Positions 1 through 8,687 of a DNA stretch of 64,000 bases are shown piece by piece (position 1 is the first letter of the stretch; every line of letters starts with the position of its first letter). The notes under the pieces were generated by a model. It had not been told where the DNA came from. It saw only the letters and a program-made list of their open reading frames with translations, and did not search any database. The stretch lies in the NCBI RefSeq assembly GCF_000764305.2, contig NW_025947564.1, forward strand, positions 186,001 to 250,000. The letters are read 5' to 3'. Both the position numbers and the translations under genes were made by a program. This DNA is from Hyalella azteca (taxonomy: Eukaryota > Arthropoda > Malacostraca > Amphipoda > Hyalellidae).

Positions 1-30
1 GTCCAAGTTGCTGCTCGTCGAGACGCAGAA
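1..30 (-). CDS. Partial exon, RIPOR-like C-terminal region
   Basis: On the minus strand a pyrimidine-rich acceptor (CTTTTCTCTCAG, AG at 32-31) opens an exon that runs off the window. Read in phase 0, as the upstream exon ending at 1119 demands, it gives FCVSTSSNLD, Ser-rich like the rest of this region. Only 30 bases are visible, so the call rests on the strong acceptor and on phase compatibility. Confidence 0.5.
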
Positions 31-359
31 CTGAGAGAAAAGATTTGATTTATCAAAGCATAATTGCCGAAAATCTGTAATTTTAAGGAGAATAATAAGT
101 TATTTAAAGAACGCAACAAATTCGTTGACACTTTCTATGCTATTTAATCTTTCTAAGAAGAGTAACTCATGAGTACAAAATTTATAAAATACACTCATGT
201 TTTAATTACATGCGAATAGCAATGGATTGCACAGGCATCTTGATAAATTCACTCAGGACAACAATTTTTGATTACTTGATCAAATATAATCAGGCCAATA
301 TGAACGTCACATAAAAAAGTTGAATACTTTATTAACATTACTAATATACCAATAGCGAA

Positions 360-675
360 AAATTGTGTACAGAAAAAAAGCGATACCCCTGAGGAATTGA
401 GTACATTTTACACAGTGAGCTTCAGGCCAGAGAATTGTGTACATGAAAAAAGTGATACAGTTGAAAAATTCAGCAATATGACATTACAGTACTCGAGGGT
501 ATCGAGATAAGTCTTGGACAAACATTGCCCACATGGAAAAAGTGATACACTTGAAAAATTTGAGAAATACAGCAATATGACATTACAGTACTCGGGGGTA
601 TCGAGACAAGTCTTGGACAAACATTGCCCACATGGAAAAAGTGAAAACATTGAGAAATTTGAGAAATTCAGCAAT
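360..675. repeat. Tandem repeat, ~90-98 bp unit, about 3 copies
   Basis: The block with ACATGRAAAAAGTGATAC, ACATTACAGTACTCG and GTATCGAGAYAAGTCTTGG recurs at about 441, 531 and 629, with a more diverged copy near 365. It lies in an intron of the RIPOR-like gene. Confidence 0.85.
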
Positions 676-688
676 ATTTACGCAGCGT

Positions 689-790
689 GCGCATGACAAG
701 AGCATGCGCATGACAAGAGCATGCGCATGACAAGAGCATGCGCATGACAAGAGCATGCGCATGACAAGAGCATGCGCATGACACAGCACG
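689..790. repeat. 17 bp minisatellite (GCGCATGACAAGAGCAT)
   Basis: Six head-to-tail copies of a 17 bp unit; each contains the palindrome GCATGCGCATG. Intronic. Confidence 0.9.
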
Positions 791-980
791 CATCATTAAG
801 ATAAAAGTACAGAGGTTTTGTTTCCCTTACAAAATCAATCACTCTTTCAGAGTTTAAATTAATAACATGTATTGTTTCCCTTTCAAAATATTGTTTCCCA
901 CTCTTTCAAAGTTATAACATAGATTAGTCTTTTGCTTGGCAGAGGGCACAGAATTAATGCTTGAAAATTAAATAGGAAAA

Positions 981-1130
981 AATCATACCTGACTGTCAGC
1001 GTACAAAATCATACCTGACTGTCAGCGTACAAAATCATACCTGACTGTCAGCGTACAAAATCATACCTGACTGTCAGCGTACAAAATCATACCTGACTGT
1101 CAGCATACAAAATCATACCTGACTGTCAGC
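981..1130. repeat. 26 bp minisatellite containing a splice donor
   Basis: Six copies at 26 bp spacing (985, 1011, 1037, 1063, 1089, 1115) of a unit with CATACCTGACTGTCAGC. On the minus strand each reads GCTGACAGTCAG|GTATG, identical to the end of the 1119-1277 exon plus its donor. The array therefore grew from an exon-intron border. Confidence 0.92.
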
Positions 1131-1277
1131 ATTGTTATCGCGAACAGTGTCAGCAGCGCGGGGCAGAGGGCTGGCAGAGCTGTCAGGCGACGAGGAGCGA
1201 GCTGACATGCTGCCAAAGCTGCTGTCGTTATCGCTGCACTCTGGGATGCTGCTGCTGGCGTCAGGTCGTGACAGTAA
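1119..1277 (-). CDS. RIPOR-like exon, Ser-rich region
   Basis: An exon of 159 bases (53 codons, phase 0 at both ends). The acceptor is ATATCACGCAG (AG at 1279-1278) and the donor CAG|GTATGA (GT at 1118-1117). It encodes a low-complexity Ser/Asp/Pro-rich stretch that includes SSFGSMSARSSSPDSSASP. In vertebrate RIPOR proteins the Rho-binding core is also followed by a long Ser-rich disordered region, so position and composition fit, although this part is poorly conserved. The donor lies inside a 26 bp tandem array, so five more copies of the same exon-end plus donor follow downstream. Reading through the first copy would hit a stop after Gln-Val. Confidence is lower than for the core exons because identity rests on context. 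Confidence 0.65.
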
Positions 1278-1474
1278 CTGCGTGATATAGATCATTATAT
1301 ATGTGATATATTTAGTGATTGATATATAATCATTAAATGATCACTCGGGACGGCTAGAGGCTGTTTAAAGCTAATTTTATGGCTGACATCCAATGCTACA
1401 AAATATCGAATACTATAGAAATCTACGCAAAGTTTCACGACCTCGCAACGCTAACTGCAACACAAAGTAAAAAA

Positions 1475-1685
1475 TAGACTCGGCTACAGCAACCGTCTCA
1501 ACCGTTAGACTCGGCTACAGCAACCGTCTCAACCGTTAGACTCGGCTACAGCAACCGTCTCAACCGTTAGACTCTGCTACAGCAACCGTCTCAACCGTTA
1601 GACTCGGCTACAGCAACCGTCTCAACCGTTAGACTCGGCTACAGCAACCGTCTCAACCGTTAGACTCGGCTACAGCAACCGTCTC
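1475..1685. repeat. 31 bp minisatellite
   Basis: About 6.7 near-identical copies of a 31 bp unit with TAGACTCGGCTACAGCAACC and GTCTCAACCGT. It starts about 45 bases downstream of the 1732-1891 exon on the minus strand. Confidence 0.93.
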
Positions 1686-1731
1686 CGCCGGTACAAGAAG
1701 TGCATGCATGTCTTGCGTGGCATGCACCGAC

Positions 1732-1891
1732 CCGAGTGAAGGTAAGTGGCGTGGACGTGGCATGGACGCCACTGGTCCGCCGTCCTGCCGCCAGGGTGGA
1801 CGCGGTGGACGACAGGGACGCCGTACGCAGGATTGTGGACGTCGAGTCCTCGGGAGCTGCCAGGCCCCCAGCAGCGCTGCCGTCCAGAGGA
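1732..1891 (-). CDS. RIPOR-like exon (PLDG..., Ser/Thr-rich)
   Basis: The acceptor TTTCCTTGGCAG (AG at 1893-1892) is strong. The first base completes a codon begun by AG of the previous exon, giving V-T-W-S-P-L-D-G, which matches the V-T-W-x-P-F-D motif that closes the conserved RIPOR domain. The rest is Ser/Thr/Ala-rich (for example ILRTASLSSTASTLAAG). The 3' end is uncertain: CGG|GTCGGT (GT at 1731-1730) keeps phase 0 for the next exon, but it is a weak donor and other sites are possible within the following 50 bases. Two other minus frames across the exon are also open, so frame choice depends on the splice phase. A 31 bp tandem array begins about 45 bases downstream. Confidence 0.75.
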
Positions 1892-2002
1892 CTGCCAAGG
1901 AAACATCGTCAATCTTATTTTGAAATTAAATACTGGAGGCTTCAAATTCGCTACAAGGAGAAGGGATGGATCAACGCTAGTTGTGGTGGAGGACGCGCAA
2001 CG

Positions 2003-2127
2003 ACATGTCAGAGCAACCACATGTCAGAGCCCCTTCATTTAGGAGCACATGTCATATCACCCTCCTATCAGAGGACACATCAGAGCAGACATCAGAGCAT
2101 GAGAGCACCAGAGCAGACATCAGAGCA
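2003..2127. repeat. Degenerate CAGAGCA-rich repeat
   Basis: Irregular repetition of CACATGTCAGAGC and CAGAGCAGACATCAGAGCA directly downstream of the donor at 2128. It fills most of the short intron to the next exon. Confidence 0.6.
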
Positions 2128-2128
2128 C

Positions 2129-2289
2129 CTCCAAGTGACGACGACGCAGAGCTTGAGGGAGCCCGCATGGTTGAGGTTGACGGTCATGAGCTGTGGGTGC
2201 GGGCAGAACAGCTCCCGAGTCTCGCACTCCCGCTGCCCGATGAGCGCGCCCTTCCCCAGCAGCCGAACCTCCACCGCCTTCATCACCAG
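2129..2289 (-). CDS. RIPOR-like exon, conserved beta-rich domain
   Basis: An exon of 161 bases: 53 codons plus two bases (AG). It reads LVMKAVEVRLLGKGALIGQ, then RECETRELFCPHPQLMTVNL, and ends LKLCVVVTW. This lines up with the RIPOR segment around SIKVTEL...LVGSVTCETKELF...PQ..VDIN..G.IKL.LE.TW, including the CET(K/R)ELF motif. The acceptor is CCACCAG (AG at 2291-2290) and the donor TTGGAG|GTGCTC (GT at 2128-2127). The acceptor with the first 14 or so exon bases recurs twice more just upstream (about 2325-2345 and 2409-2428), so the true acceptor sits at the edge of a duplicated block. The junctions on both sides keep the reading frame. Confidence 0.9.
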
Positions 2290-2470
2290 CTGGTGGCGAG
2301 GTATGGGTTAAGGTATGGGTTACTGCCTCCATCACCAGCTGCAGGGAGGTATGGGTTAAGAGGAGAGGCAAGCTGGTGGTGAGGTATGGGTTAAGGTATG
2401 GGTTACCGCCTTCATCACCAGCTGTTGGGAGGTATGGGTTAGGGTGAGGCATGCTGGCAGTGAGGTATGG
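2272..2470. repeat. Tandem repeat that includes a splice acceptor and exon edge
   Basis: Three copies of GCCTYCATCACCAGCTG followed by GAGGTATGGGTTA, at about 2275, 2325 and 2409, with extra AGGTATGGGTTA spacers. On the minus strand each copy is acceptor AG plus CTGGTGATGAAGGC, the first bases of the 2129-2289 exon. Confidence 0.85.
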
Positions 2471-2813
2471 ATCAAGGGGAATGAGGGTTGCTGAAGCAAT
2501 AACATCCTAATCTTTGATCATGTGTTTTGAAGCGACTAGCATCATATGTCTGGTAGTGGCTCCTGTATAAGGTAGCTCAAACTTTTAAAAACGCCTCCTA
2601 AGAAATGAAGAAACTATCGATCATAAATCTACAGTGTCAAAATATTTTAAGTGACAACTAATTTAGAATTAAACAGCCTCTCTACTGACAAAAACGTGAG
2701 ATTCGACTCTTCAACTAATGCGAATTGACGAGTGTAACATTTACAGCTGATCAGGATCGATCATAACTCTACAGTGTATAAATATTGCTCTATAAATATT
2801 ATGAGTGACTACC
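2471..2813. other. Intron sequence, no feature
   Basis: AT-rich intron DNA. The motif CGATCATAAMTCTACAGTGT occurs twice (about 2617 and 2757). Otherwise I see nothing. Confidence 0.6.
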
Positions 2814-3108
2814 TTGACCCATAAACTAAACCATGACCCATAAACTAAACCTTGGCCCATAAACTAAACCATGACCCATAAACTAAACCTTGACCCATAA
2901 ATTAAACCTTGATCCATAAACTAAACCTTGACCCATAAATTAAACCTTGATCCATAAACTAAACCTTGACCCATAAACTAAACCTTGACCCATAAACTAA
3001 ACCTTGACCCATAAACTAAACCTTGACCCATAAACTAAACCATGACCCATAAACTAAACCTTGACCCATAAACTAAACCACGACCCATAAACTAAACCTT
3101 GACCCATG
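2814..3108. repeat. 19 bp minisatellite (CCTTGACCCATAAACTAAA)
   Basis: About 15 copies with a few CCATG and CCACG variants. The array starts seven bases after the donor of the 3115-3272 exon on the minus strand. Confidence 0.95.
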
Positions 3109-3114
3109 ACCCAC

Positions 3115-3272
3115 CCCCTCCCCAATAAGGGCCTTGAAGACAGCTCTGCTGTTGTCCCAGGTCTGGCTGCCCTCTCTGCCGACCCTGCCTCTGGTGCGCC
3201 ACTTCTGCCGGCCGTGCTTCATCGTCACCTCGAACACGTCGCCGGGGCACAGGCGCGCAAACCCCTGGATAC
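3115..3272 (-). CDS. RIPOR-like exon with GFARLCPGD hallmark
   Basis: An exon of 158 bases. Its first two bases complete a Gly codon from the upstream exon (AAG G + GT), then IQGFARLCPGDVFEVTMKHG, RQKWRTRGRVGREGSQTWD and FKALIGEG. GFARLCPGD, the (K/R)xGRQ(K/R)W motif and SQTWD are diagnostic of RIPOR1/2/3. The acceptor is GGCGTCGCAG|GTATCC (AG at 3274-3273); a second AG eight bases on (3266-3265) would break phase. The donor is GAGGGG|GTGGGT (GT at 3114-3113). The donor stands seven bases before a 19 bp minisatellite, and the acceptor at the boundary of a roughly 100 bp minisatellite. This exon gives the most secure family assignment in the window. Confidence 0.93.
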
Positions 3273-3274
3273 CT

Positions 3275-3930
3275 GCGACGCCAGACGTACGTTAGGGGAA
3301 AGTTTCATTGGAGTATAATATTTACGGGGCATGCATGACCGTACTTAATATCCCAGTATACTAGCCCTGTAGAGTGACGTACGTAAGGGGAGTTAGATTA
3401 CAGTATTTACGGAGCCTGCATGACCGATGCCAGACGTACGTTAGGGGAAGTTATATTAAAGTATAATATTTACGGAACATGCATGGCCATACCTAATACC
3501 CCAGTATACTAGCGCTGTAGAGTGACGCCAGACGTACGTTAGGGGAAGTTACATTACAGTACAATATTTACGGAACATGCATGGCCATACCTACTACCCC
3601 ACTATACTAGTCCTGTAGAGCGACGCCAGACGTACGTTAGGGGAAGTTACATTAGAGTACAATATTTACGGAACATGCATGGCCATACCTACTACCCCAC
3701 TATACTAGTCCTGTAGAGCGATGCCAGTCATACGTTAGAGGAATGTTACATTAAAGAACAACATTTACGGAACATGCATTACCATACCAAATATCCCAGT
3801 ATGCTACCCCAGTATACTAGCCCTGTAGAGCGACGCCACGTACGTAAGGGGAGTTAAATTACAGTATTTACGGAACAAGCATGACCATACCTATTACCCC
3901 ACTATACTAACCCTGTAGAGCGATGCCAGA
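3275..3930. repeat. ~100 bp minisatellite abutting an acceptor
   Basis: About seven diverged copies of a unit with GACGCCAGACGTACGTTAGG, TTTACGGAACATGCATGGCC and CCCACTATACTAGTCCTG. The first unit ends exactly at the acceptor (GGCGTCGCAG on the minus strand) of the 3115-3272 exon. Confidence 0.9.
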
Positions 3931-4078
3931 CATTCGCATGGGCAATGTGCGTTCAACGAACCTCAACATCCAGGCCAGATAAGAGTGAAAAGAAAATAAC
4001 AAGGCCGTACATACCTCATCAGTTACACCAAACCTGTCCTGGTCCCTCATCACCACAACAGCAGGTGCATCACCCGTA

Positions 4079-4262
4079 GCAGGTGCTGTATCAGCACCTC
4101 CAGCGCACAGGTGCGTACTCACCCTTCATCTCGAGGGTGAGAGTACCCAACAGGTGCTGTATCAGCACCTCCTGCGTACAGGTGCGTACTCACCCTTCAT
4201 CTCGAGGGTGAGAGGTGCGTACTCACCCTTCATCTCGAGGGTGAGAGTACCCAACAGGTGCT
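4079..4262. repeat. Triplicated exon 3' end plus donor
   Basis: Three copies of CTCACCCTTCATCTCGAGGG (donor bases at 4227, 4194 and 4123 on the minus strand). Two downstream copies also carry the preceding GAGGTGCTGATACAGCACCT stretch of exon. They encode a near-identical LxxHLLGTLTLEMK end. Confidence 0.9.
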
Positions 4263-4386
4263 CTAGCTGCACCTCCAGTGCACAGAGCGTATCAGTGCAC
4301 TCTCTGTAGCCTGAACGCACGTTGCTGAGGGCGTTCGTGCGTTCCTTGCCTGGGGACACGGCGTATGCGTAGGCCATGTTTCGCAC
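4227..4386 (-). CDS. RIPOR-like exon with SPGKE motif
   Basis: An exon of 160 bases: 53 codons plus one base. It encodes VRNMAYAYAVSPGKERTNAL, SNVRSGYRECTDTLCALEV, then QLEHLLGTLTLEMK(G). Vertebrate RIPOR proteins have the same order: a Met/Ala helix, SP(G)K, an SxxxGYxEC-like helix and (I/L)ExxLExLLGxxxxxMKG. The acceptor ATGTGTTGCAG (AG at 4388-4387) and donor AAGG|GTGAGTACG (GT at 4226-4225) are both excellent. The last 55 bases or so of the exon plus the donor are repeated downstream, with donors at 4194/4193 and 4123/4122. The second copy is preceded by an AG and could act as a small cassette exon. Confidence 0.92.
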
Positions 4387-5083
4387 CTGCAACACATGAA
4401 ATAAGTTACACACGCAGTGAAGAGTCTTGCACCTTAGTTGACATCATAAAATGTGTCCTATGGTCCTACACAAGAATCATTTGAAAAGAAGGTCCCAGAG
4501 AAAGTTTTTTATTCGACATATTATGTTTTTATCCGACAAATACGAGAAGATTGTAACGCTATTGTAACACTAGAGAATCTTAAGCAGGCAAGTAGGTATA
4601 TGCATGTTTGGTTAGTTCATTCAGGCTGTAAATTTAAGGTGCATTTAGAACTGCCAGTTTGTAGAATACTAAGAACTAATATGTATTCTAGCTTCAAAGT
4701 TAGGTTCCTAAAATGAATTCGAAAATTCGCTACCCAATTGATTAAATCAATTGATTAACGTTGAAATCGTTCAATGTTCGCTGAGCTCTTTTCTCCAATA
4801 AATTTGATCCAATAAAATTGGATTTCTCCAATAAAAAAAATTCTTTTCTCCAATAAAATTGGAGAAAAGGCCGTTTAAAACTACAGAGCATAAACTACAA
4901 TAGAACTCAGTGTTATGCCTCCCTTCAGTAGAAATGAACGAAGAGCAAACACGGATTCTCCAGCTCCTAACAAAGCATTTAATAGGATTAGGTCTGAGAA
5001 CAAGAATAGGTCCAGCATTTATTAGCTTCAACAAAATCAGTTATTCTTGCTTAGCCTTCAACACATACCCGTAAGAAACTGGT

Positions 5084-5400
5084 CTCATAACATTTCTAGA
5101 CGTGGGAAGCAAATAACTAACATTACCATATTAAATTGGAAAAAAATGAAAACCTTTATCAATGTAACTGGTCTCTCAACATTTCCAGACGTGGAAAGCA
5201 AATAAATAACATTACCACATTAAATATGAAGAAAATAAAAACGTCTAACATTCAACGTCTAACGTTCAAAACATCTAATTAAATTCAAAACATCTAATTA
5301 AATTCAAAACATCTAATTAAATGATAACATTTCCAGACGTGGGAAGCAAATAACTCTAACATAACCACAATAAATAGGAAGAAAATAAAACATCTGTAAA
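5084..5400. repeat. Degenerate ~80 bp repeat
   Basis: Copies of AACATTTCCAGACGTGGGAA followed by AAATAACTAACATTACCACA occur near 5090, 5175 and 5325, with a short AACATCTAATTAAATTCAA triplication between. Intronic. Confidence 0.75.
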
Positions 5401-5426
5401 CGTAATTAAATAACAATGAGGCTGAC

Positions 5427-5531
5427 CCCTTCTCTGAGCTTCTGATGAAGGCTGTACTGGTCCAGCAGGTCCTCCACCTGACTGAGGTGATACTCCAGCC
5501 TCTTCTGGTACCGCTGCACGCTCTTCAGTTG
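5427..5531 (-). CDS. RIPOR-like exon, HR1-type coiled coil
   Basis: An exon of 105 bases (35 codons, phase 0 at both ends) reading QLKSVQRYQKRLEYHLSQVE then DLLDQYSLHQKLREG. It matches the RIPOR helix [20 protein letters not shown]...YxxQxRLxDG, the coiled coil implicated in Rho binding. Joined to the next exon it gives LREG-VRNMAYAY, matching LRDGASKM. The acceptor is TTTATTGAGCAG (AG at 5533-5532); starting three bases earlier would add one Gln. The donor GGG|GTCAGC (GT at 5426-5425) departs from the usual purine at +3, but phase and homology both require it. An array of about 50 bp repeats starts 12 bases upstream of the acceptor. Confidence 0.9.
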
Positions 5532-5540
5532 CTGCTCAAT

Positions 5541-5790
5541 AAAGACAAATGTTTAAACGAATTATTTACGTGTATGTTGTTGCTCACATCAAAATCAAAT
5601 GTTCAAACGAATTATTTACGTGTATGTTGTTCACATCAAAATCAAATGTTCAAACCACTTATTTACGTGCATGTTGTTCACATCAAAATCAAATCAAATC
5701 AAAATCAAATGTTCAAACGACTTATTTACGTGTATGTTGTTGCTCACATCAAAACCAAATATTCAACAAAATTATTTACGTTTATGTTGA
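5541..5790. repeat. ~50 bp tandem repeat next to an acceptor
   Basis: Five copies of a unit with AAATGTTCAAACGAATTATT and TACGTGTATGTTGTTGCTCA. The GAGCAACAAC at one unit border resembles the GAG|CAGCAACTG of the neighbouring exon, so the array may have arisen from the acceptor region. Confidence 0.85.
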
Positions 5791-6085
5791 TAATCAGTTC
5801 GAAAGAAGTGCGTTTAGGCAAAATAAATTATCATCTCGAAGAGCATTACAATGTTTCAAAAACATGCTATCCAATATTTCATAACGCTGAAACCTAATTA
5901 AAAATAAAAGCAACAGTACTTAGATAATAACTAAGCATTTACTGCAGTATAACCAACTTTATACATACGTTGTACATTGAAAAAACTTATTAGTTGACAC
6001 GAAATGCACGAATTTTTAGCAGCAACCAAACATGCAATTACAGATAGTAATGCGGGATTAGTGAACACAAATTAGATAACGTCGA

Positions 6086-6248
6086 TGATGAATACCTTCA
6101 CTCTAGAGGGTGAATACCTTCACTCTAGAGGATGAATACCTTCACTCTAGAGGGTGAATACCTTCACTCTAGAGGGTGAATACCTTCACTCTAGAGGGTG
6201 AATACCTTCACTCTAGAGGATGAATACCTTCACTCTAGAGGGTAGGTA
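6086..6248. repeat. 21 bp minisatellite
   Basis: Eight copies of a unit with GAATACCTTCACTCTAGAGG. Intronic in the RIPOR-like gene. Confidence 0.93.
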
Positions 6249-6404
6249 CCCTCACTATTCATCCAAAAAATGTTGTCATGATGATTTGATGAAGCTTTCT
6301 AAAGCGTGGTTACTCCGTCACTGAGGCGTTCCAAGCAACAATACATTGAGAGCAAACTATAAATCATGCAGCCAAGACCAATATATAGAGTATATGTATA
6401 AATA

Positions 6405-6620
6405 AATAATAATAGCAGTTCCAGCGTTTATTAGGCCGTAGGCCTGTCGCCGATTCTTAACATCGCAGAACATTCACAGCATTTTGCGGTCTCGAACTCG
6501 CAACTCACTGCTACAATTCTGCTGCGCTTAACCGCCCGGCCTCCTCGCCGATTCTGACCAGAAACTGGCGCACAGAGCTGGGATCGAACCCGCGCCTCTC
6601 TGCGCCAATCTTGGTACTCT
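6405..6620 (-). mobile_element. Dimeric tRNA-derived SINE, copy 1 (split by a MITE)
   Basis: Reverse-complement copy of the SINE described at 16440. Its tail, second tRNA-like unit and first B box (GGTTCGATCCC, here as GGGATCGAACC) are intact. The head resumes on the far side of the MITE at about 6766-6795 (CTTTAACCACTTGGCCACC), so the MITE at 6621-6768 jumped into this SINE. Confidence 0.85.
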
Positions 6621-6768
6621 GGGCCCATACCTTCAAAAAAAGTTAAGAGATAGTAACTTAATCAGCCAATCATTGACGGCCTTTCAAGCAAAATTCACCA
6701 ATCATAGGCAAGAAAATAGAGCGTAAGTACTTACGTTCACTTAGCGAGTTTTGAAAGTAAGACCCCAG
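6621..6768 (-). mobile_element. MITE family A, copy 1 (inside a SINE)
   Basis: GGGCCCATAC...AAAGTTAAGAGAT at the left and GAGTTTTGAAAGTAAGACCC at the right. It has the CGTAAGTACTTACG palindrome and the invariant core GGCCTTTCAAGC. It lies in the intron between the 7594 and 5531 exons, in sense orientation relative to that gene. Confidence 0.9.
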
Positions 6769-6795
6769 AACTTTAACCACTTGGCCACCAGTGTT

Positions 6796-7560
6796 ATATG
6801 ACTAGGTGCGTCAAAATGCATACCTACATGGACATGTACCTATAGCGCGCGCATATTGCAGGTGGAGTGCCTATAAATAACATGCATAGTGCCTTATATT
6901 GCATTCATTGTGTTTCATAAAAAATTTGTCAGAAACATAACAAATCATCAAAAATTATAAATTAAAAAATAATCGTAAAATGGCTTAACAATTTTCAGGA
7001 ACACAAATATAGATGTAAATTTGTCTCCCTAAAATGTCTTCATGCATTAAGACGCACACTTCAGTTTGATTCTTCTGAACGCTGGTTTTTGTAATCTTCT
7101 CCGGTGAGAGGTGTTAGAAAACAAGACGTAATTTTAGTTATTTTCAGTAAAATATTACATTATAACAAAACGTTTTAGTTTTAATACTACATGCAATGCT
7201 TTCGAAACTTCAACCTGGCAGAAGAGAAGGCACACGAGTTTCAGGCATATAGGTTAACATAAATATAGGCTAACATAAATAAAACCTATATAACATATAG
7301 GCTAACATATAGGTTAACATAAATAAAATACACTCGAGTTACAACCACGGGATTAGTTAACGTGCATGCGATGCATTCGTAACAAACGTGAGATTCTTCA
7401 AATGTTTGACTTGAAAAATTGTAAAAGAAAAATTATAGTAGAAGTACAGTAGTAGTAGCAGCAGCAGAACGTAGTAGGGATAATATTAATAATAATAATG
7501 ATAATAATAATAAAAAACGAGTTAGAAGCAAGCGAAAGTGCACAGCCTGTGATGTGATAC
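6796..7560. other. Intron sequence with simple repeats
   Basis: AT-rich. It contains an AGGCTAACATAAATAAAACC short repeat (7250-7330) and an AAT microsatellite (7480-7515). I see no other feature. Confidence 0.6.
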
Positions 7561-7564
7561 TCAC

Positions 7565-7594
7565 TTTCTCGGCCTCGTAGAGCCTGCCGTACGA
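7565..7594 (-). CDS. RIPOR-like exon (minimum extent), LYEAEK
   Basis: The donor GAGAAA|GTGAGTATC (GT at 7564-7563) is near perfect. The codons before it read SYGRLYEAEK and join in phase to QLKSVQRY of the next exon, matching the RIPOR sequence [19 protein letters not shown]. The 5' limit is uncertain. The nearest AG (7596-7595, CCGACAG) would make a 30-base microexon. The reading frame stays open further upstream through FAPFRMLRRCGSCRQ, to an AG near 7670, which would make a longer exon, although those residues do not resemble the family. Confidence 0.7.
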
Positions 7595-8224
7595 CTGTCG
7601 GCACGACCCACAGCGGCGGAGCATTCGGAATGGTGCAAAGCATTCAGAAGACATTGTGAACCATTTTAATGCTAAACATCAATAGCACAAGAGAACCCAA
7701 TTAATTATGAAGCCCTGCGAAATCTACGAGTAGAAAAAATTGGAAGAAGTACGTTTAGGCAATATTTTTGGAAATAAATAAATTCAACAATTTATTGAGA
7801 AGTGCCACCGAGACCTCAAGTATTCAATAAAATGAACATACTAGGCAGTGCAAGGAGAGATAAATGGACAAATAAATCAAAACACCCTTCCAAATTCATC
7901 GAGTTACACCAACCATGTTCCTGTTTACAGATATGAAATTTGAGCGATTTAATGTGTGAAATGTGACTATTTCAGCGAAATTTGTGAGGGCTTATGGCCT
8001 AGAGATCTTCAACAAGGTCTCTAATTGTTGTGCCCAGCTTTCGCAGGAAATTACTGTCGTCAATAAGGTCAGATAACGATTCAAAAAATCACGCACAATC
8101 TTGGAAGAAGCATCTTAAATTTTACACAAAAAATACACGCATCTTGATTTTAGCACGTCAATGGTGCTGTATATTCAAATTTTTGCACTCTTTTAACACA
8201 AAATAGATTTAGAATAATTCGATG

Positions 8225-8518
8225 ACGAGCGTGTGGCACGCAGCGCCGTGTGAGGCTAGTCTGCGCGGCTCACCATGGCCCGTGTGAGGCTAGTCTGCGC
8301 GGCTCTCACCATGGCGCGTGTAAGGCTAGTCTGCGCGGCTCACCATGGCGCATGTGAGGCTAGTCTGCGCGGCTCACCGTGGCGCATGTGAGGCTAGTCT
8401 GCGCGGCTCTCACCATGGCGCGTGTAAGGCTAGTCTGCGCGGCTCACCATGGCGCATGTGAGGCTAGTCTGCGCGGCTCACCGTGGCGCATGTGAGGCTA
8501 GTCTGCGCGGCTCTCACC
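8225..8518. repeat. ~35 bp GC-rich minisatellite
   Basis: About eight copies of a unit with GTGAGGCTAGTCTGCGCGGC and TCACCATGGCGC. The array is cut off abruptly by sequencing-adapter sequence at 8519. Confidence 0.9.
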
Positions 8519-8556
8519 CTGTCTCTTATACACATCTAGATGTGTATAAGAGACAG
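8519..8556. other. Nextera mate-pair junction adapter (assembly artefact)
   Basis: CTGTCTCTTATACACATCT directly followed by its reverse complement AGATGTGTATAAGAGACAG. This 38-base palindrome is two Tn5 mosaic ends back to back, the known junction adapter of Nextera mate-pair libraries. It is not genomic, and the sequences on its two sides need not be neighbours in the genome. Confidence 0.97.
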
Positions 8557-8687
8557 ACCTTCACCATGACACCATGAGAACACGGCCATAAACCTTCACC
8601 ATGACACCATGAGAACACGGCCATAAACCTTCACCATGACACCAGTACACCATGAGAACACGGCCATAAACCTTCACCATGACACCA
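8557..8687. repeat. ~31-38 bp minisatellite ending in the gap
   Basis: Four copies of a unit with ACCTTCACCATGACACCA and GAGAACACGGCCATAA. One copy has an extra GTACACC. It begins exactly at the adapter and ends at the N run. Confidence 0.9.

Noticed and set aside
1731..1750. Plus-strand GTGAAGGTAAGTGG, a textbook donor
   Set aside because: It lies antisense within the minus-strand exon end; no plus-strand exon is supported upstream.
1700..2382. Plus-strand open frames of up to 203 codons
   Set aside because: Antisense shadows of two GC-rich minus-strand exons that show splice-phase continuity and family motifs.
5445..5897. 150-codon plus-strand open frame
   Set aside because: Its start is antisense to the RIPOR-like coiled-coil exon and the rest is a ~50 bp tandem repeat.
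7999..8077. Minus frame LSDLIDDSNFLRKLGTTIRD
   Set aside because: Protein-like, but only 26 codons, with no acceptor and no family I can name; kept out of the gene model.
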